Assembly (NCBI RefSeq): GCF_017571525.1
Contig: NZ_JAGETY010000001.1
Span: 1-64,000, forward strand
Source of the DNA: Hymenobacter sp. BT559
Lineage (GTDB): Bacteria > Bacteroidota > Bacteroidia > Cytophagales > Hymenobacteraceae
Length of the DNA: 64,000 nucleotides
Direction of reading: 5' to 3'
The stretch's first letter is position 1. Each line of letters begins with the position of its first letter. The notes beneath the pieces are model-generated. The model did no database searches and was not told the DNA's origin. It was given only the letters and a program-made list of their open reading frames with translations. The position numbers and the translations under genes were made by a program. Shown piece by piece: positions 61,068-64,000 of this stretch.

Positions 61068-64000
61068 ATGAATTTTATGAGCAAGTCTACTTTTCCGGCC
61101 AGCCTGGTCCTGGTCGGAGCCCTGGCCGCCAGTCCGCTACTAGCCCACAGCCAGGCCGGCCAGCGGCCGGCAGCCTCTACAGCGCCTCGCGCTACCGGCC
61201 GCATCAGCGGCACCGTGACCGATGCGACTACCGGCAAGCCAGTATCATACGCTACTGTCAACATAATTAACCCAACCACCAACAGCCCCGTGAATGGCGG
61301 CGTGGCCGGCGACGACGGCAAGTTTGTGCTGCCCGTACCGGCCGGCTCTTACCGCGTCGAAATCAGCTTTATTGGCTACACCACGCAGGTGAAGAACGAT
61401 GTGGCCGTGGCAGCCGGAGCCAACGTGGCGCTGGGCAGCGTGGCCCTGCGCGGCGAAGCTCAGAAGCTGGGCGAGGTAGTGGTAACCGGCAAGAAGCCTC
61501 TCATCGAGGAGCGTGTGGACCGCACCATCTACAACGCCGACGTGGACAAGACTACGGCCGGCGGCGATGCTACCGACGTGCTCAAGCGCGTGCCGCTGCT
61601 GAGCGTGGACCTCGACGGCAACGTGAGCCTGCGCGGCAGCCAAAACATCCGGGTACTTATTAATAACAAGCCCAGCACCATTGCGGCCAGCAGCGTGGCC
61701 GACGCGCTGAAGCAGATTCCGGCCGACCAGATTCAGACGGTAGAGGTAATCACTTCCCCTTCGGCCAAATACGATGCCGAGGGCTCGGGTGGCATTATCA
61801 ACATCGTTACCAAAACCAATAATCTGAAGGGCGGCTCGCTGGGCATCAATACCAGCGCGGGCCTGCGGGCCAGCAACCTGGGCCTGAATGGCAACTACCG
61901 CAACAACAAGTTTGGGGTGAGCCTCGGCGGCTTTGGGCGGGCTAGCTACAACCAGCCGGGCAGCTTCGAGAACTCGCAGACCAGCACCAACCTGGCCACC
62001 GGCAACCGCACTACCACCGCGCAAAATGCGAACACCCGCCGCAACGACGCCTTCGGGCGCTACACGCTGGGCCTGACCTACGACTTCGACAAGCATAACT
62101 CGCTGGCCGGCTCGCTGGCCTACGGCATCCGCAACTCGGACAACTACCAGGATGGCCTGCTGAGCCGCATCGCCACCAACGGCGGGACCCTGACGCCCAG
62201 CTCCTTGCGCGATGTGCACTCGACCAACAACTCGAATACCATCGACGCCAGCCTCAACTATACCCACACCTACCAGGTAGAGCAGCGCGAGCTGAGTGTG
62301 CTGACCCTGTTCAGCCGGAACAACCAGACCAACAACTTTACCAACAACAACTACGACCCTAGCGACTTGTCGAAGAGCCGCTACCTCGGCCAGCTGGGCA
62401 ACAACAACGACAGCTACAATGAGGAATACACGGGCCAGATTGACTACCAGACGCCAACCGTGAAAAACCAGCTGCTGGAGCTGGGCGCCAAAGACATTGT
62501 GCGCCGCGTGAACAGCGACTACAGCTACTTCTACGACGCCGCGCTGGCACCGCCGGCCGGCTCGCCCTCGCTCAATAACTCGTTTCGCTACCGCCAGAAC
62601 GTGGCCGCCGGCTACGCCACTTATACCATCGGGCTGCCCAAGGGCTTCACCGTGAAGCCGGGCGTGCGCTTTGAGTACACCTCCATCTCGGCCGATTTTA
62701 CCAACGGTGCGGGCATTGTTACCCAGCCCAACATTCCGAACTACGGTATTGTGGCGCCGAGCATCAACCTCTCGCGCAAGCTGGAAAACGGCAACGTGCT
62801 GAAGTTCTCGTACAACCTGCGCATTCAGCGCCCGTCGCTGCAATTCCTGAACCCCAACGTGCAAGCCAGCAACCCGCTGAACGCCTCGTCGGGTAACCCC
62901 GAGCTGCGGCCCGAAAAAACCAACAACTTCGAGCTAGGCTACAGCACCACCGTCAAGCAGAAGGTGAACCTGAACCTGACGGCTTTCGTGCGCAACACGA
63001 ACAATGCCATCCAGACGGTGCGCGTGCCGCTGCCCGACTCGCTTAACCCCAACCGCGTGCAGGGCGCGCTGCTGAGCACCTTCCGCAACGCGGGCACCGA
63101 GAACGCCTACGGCGGCAGCCTCTTCGCGGGCGCCAATACCGGCAAGCTCTCGCTGAATGGCAGCGTGGACGTGTACTACGCCGTGCTGCGCAACAACGAC
63201 GCCACCACCATCTACAACTCCAGCAACCAGGGCTTTGTAACCAATGCGCGGGTGTTCGGCTCCTACGACCTGGGCAAGAGCTACTCGTTGCAGGCCTTCG
63301 GCTTTTACCGCGGCCAGCAAGTGCAGCTGCAAGGCTACCAGACCGGCTTCGGCATTTACAGCCTGAGCCTGCAAAAGAGCTTTGCCGAGAAGCGCGGGAG
63401 CATCGGGTTTGGCGCTGAGAACTTCTTCACCGGCTCCATCCGCATTCGCACCGACGTATCGACGCCCTACGTGGACAGCTACAACGGCGTGCCCCTCAAC
63501 GGCCCAGTGCTGAGCCAGAACAGCACCAACGTCATTCATAACCTGAACTTTAAGATTAACTTCAGCTACCGCATCGGCAAGCTGACGGCCGGCGACACCG
63601 GCCGCCGCCGCAAGGGCGTGAACAACGACGACCTGAAAGAAGGCGGCGATGCCGGTGGTGGCATGGGTGGCGGGGGCGACATGGGCGGTGGCGCAGGTGC
63701 CGCCGGCGCCGGTGGCCAGGGTGGCGGCCAGCGCCCGGCCGGTGCGGGCGGACAGCGCCCCGGTGGCTACCCCGGCGCGGGCCAGCGCCCCGCCGGCGCT
63801 CGCCCGGCCAGCGACTCGACGCGCCGCGCCATCCCGGCCGACTCGCTGCAGATGCTGCGCAACCAGGCGGCCCCGGCCGCCACGCCCGGCACCAACACGC
63901 CGGCTAGCCCCGGCCTAGCGGCTCCTGGCCAGCAGCCCGCCGATAGCTCGGCCACCAAGCCTGCCACTTCGCCAGCGGTGAAGCCGGGCAGCACCACCTC
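61068..64000 (+). CDS. CarboxypepD_reg-like outer-membrane beta-barrel protein, 3' end missing
   Basis: At least 977 residues; open to the right edge with no stop. Signal peptide through LLAHSQA. CarboxypepD_reg-like domain (~45-130; GRISGTVTDATTGKPVSYATVNI, SFIGYTTQV). TonB-receptor-like plug (~140-235; GEVVVTGKKPLIEERVDRTIYN, GGDATDVLKRVPLLSVDLDGNVSLRG, AKYDAEGSGGIINIVTK). Then a barrel of the OMP_b-brl_3 type up to NFSYRIGKLT-like strands (~850), followed by a Gly/Pro/Ala-rich tail (GGGMGGGGDMGGG ... GQRPAG repeats) of >120 residues that is unusual for a barrel protein. ATG 61068 or 61077 are both in frame. The substrate is unknown. Confidence 0.85.
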   Translation, partial: MNFMSKSTFPASLVLVGALAASPLLAHSQAGQRPAASTAPRATGRISGTVTDATTGKPVSYATVNIINPTTNSPVNGGVAGDDGKFVLPVPAGSYRVEISFIGYTTQVKNDVAVAAGANVALGSVALRGEAQKLGEVVVTGKKPLIEERVDRTIYNADVDKTTAGGDATDVLKRVPLLSVDLDGNVSLRGSQNIRVLINNKPSTIAASSVADALKQIPADQIQTVEVITSPSAKYDAEGSGGIINIVTKTNNLKGGSLGINTSAGLRASNLGLNGNYRNNKFGVSLGGFGRASYNQPGSFENSQTSTNLATGNRTTTAQNANTRRNDAFGRYTLGLTYDFDKHNSLAGSLAYGIRNSDNYQDGLLSRIATNGGTLTPSSLRDVHSTNNSNTIDASLNYTHTYQVEQRELSVLTLFSRNNQTNNFTNNNYDPSDLSKSRYLGQLGNNNDSYNEEYTGQIDYQTPTVKNQLLELGAKDIVRRVNSDYSYFYDAALAPPAGSPSLNNSFRYRQNVAAGYATYTIGLPKGFTVKPGVRFEYTSISADFTNGAGIVTQPNIPNYGIVAPSINLSRKLENGNVLKFSYNLRIQRPSLQFLNPNVQASNPLNASSGNPELRPEKTNNFELGYSTTVKQKVNLNLTAFVRNTNNAIQTVRVPLPDSLNPNRVQGALLSTFRNAGTENAYGGSLFAGANTGKLSLNGSVDVYYAVLRNNDATTIYNSSNQGFVTNARVFGSYDLGKSYSLQAFGFYRGQQVQLQGYQTGFGIYSLSLQKSFAEKRGSIGFGAENFFTGSIRIRTDVSTPYVDSYNGVPLNGPVLSQNSTNVIHNLNFKINFSYRIGKLTAGDTGRRRKGVNNDDLKEGGDAGGGMGGGGDMGGGAGAAGAGGQGGGQRPAGAGGQRPGGYPGAGQRPAGARPASDSTRRAIPADSLQMLRNQAAPAATPGTNTPASPGLAAPGQQPADSSATKPATSPAVKPGSTT

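Noticed and set aside
61245..63539. Long minus-strand open frames (539 and 201 residues) at the right end
   Set aside because: They lie opposite the clearly coding outer-membrane protein gene, show Val/Gly/His/Arg-rich antisense composition and no motifs.

Overview
The window looks like a chromosomal segment of a Cytophagales bacterium close to Hymenobacter. The evidence is its GC-rich coding DNA (roughly 60-65% by eye), Bacteroidota-type promoters (TTTG about 19 bp upstream of TAnnTTTG), almost no Shine-Dalgarno sites, several TonB-dependent receptors, T9SS-type C-terminal sorting domains, and families common in Bacteroidota (DUF4136, DUF1800/DUF1501 pair, CarboxypepD_reg-like outer-membrane proteins). 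I see no plasmid, phage, IS or CRISPR signature.

Layout. 1-812: 5' end of a 16S rRNA gene (minus strand) with its leader and three tandem promoters. 0.85-5.1 kb: orphan ABC ATPase, HipA-like kinase/DUF3037 pair, tRNA-Gly(CCC), small membrane protein, GNAT enzyme, lipoprotein with a degenerate hydrolase-like fold. 5.1-13.8 kb: B12-binding-type radical SAM protein; a metal-ion block (TonB receptor, MntH behind a DtxR-like operator, a divergent CDF transporter with a Cys-rich tail); a GNAT enzyme; a 3-methyladenine glycosylase. 13.9-17.5 kb: cobalamin riboswitch driving a BtuB-like receptor and a BtuG-like beta-propeller lipoprotein. 18.0-21.1 kb: copper-type module (CxxC-fused AraC regulator, 16-Cys four-helix protein, Met/His-rich outer-membrane protein). 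21.2-24.2 kb: ABC ATPase, permease and CPBP protease. 24.2-25.6 kb: a small apparently frameshifted gene and asd.

25.9-31.9 kb is a more AT-rich polysaccharide block: secreted beta-helix protein, glycoside hydrolase lipoprotein, and a membrane GT2 synthase with an apparently inactive GH26-like C-terminal domain. 32-41 kb encodes large exported proteins (lamin-tail protein, subtilase with SLH-like repeats plus sorting domain, DUF1800/DUF1501 pair). 41-49.7 kb is mixed metabolism (outer-membrane protein, PEGA-like lipoprotein, hydrolase, sugar dehydrogenase plus cytochrome c, SRPBCC protein, pirin, Gfo/Idh/MocA oxidoreductase). 49.7-54.4 kb: DUF4136 lipoprotein and a probable operon of small His-tailed secreted protein, outer-membrane protein, response regulator and histidine kinase. 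54.6-64 kb: aldo/keto reductase, lipase-maturation-factor-like protein, phytoene-desaturase-like oxidoreductase, dxs, and a large CarboxypepD_reg outer-membrane protein that runs off the right edge.

Non-coding structure is rich: very long perfect inverted repeats close many genes, two related 38/39-bp palindromes sit between convergent gene pairs, two further dispersed palindrome families occur, and several promoters lie so close to start codons that transcripts should be leaderless or nearly so.
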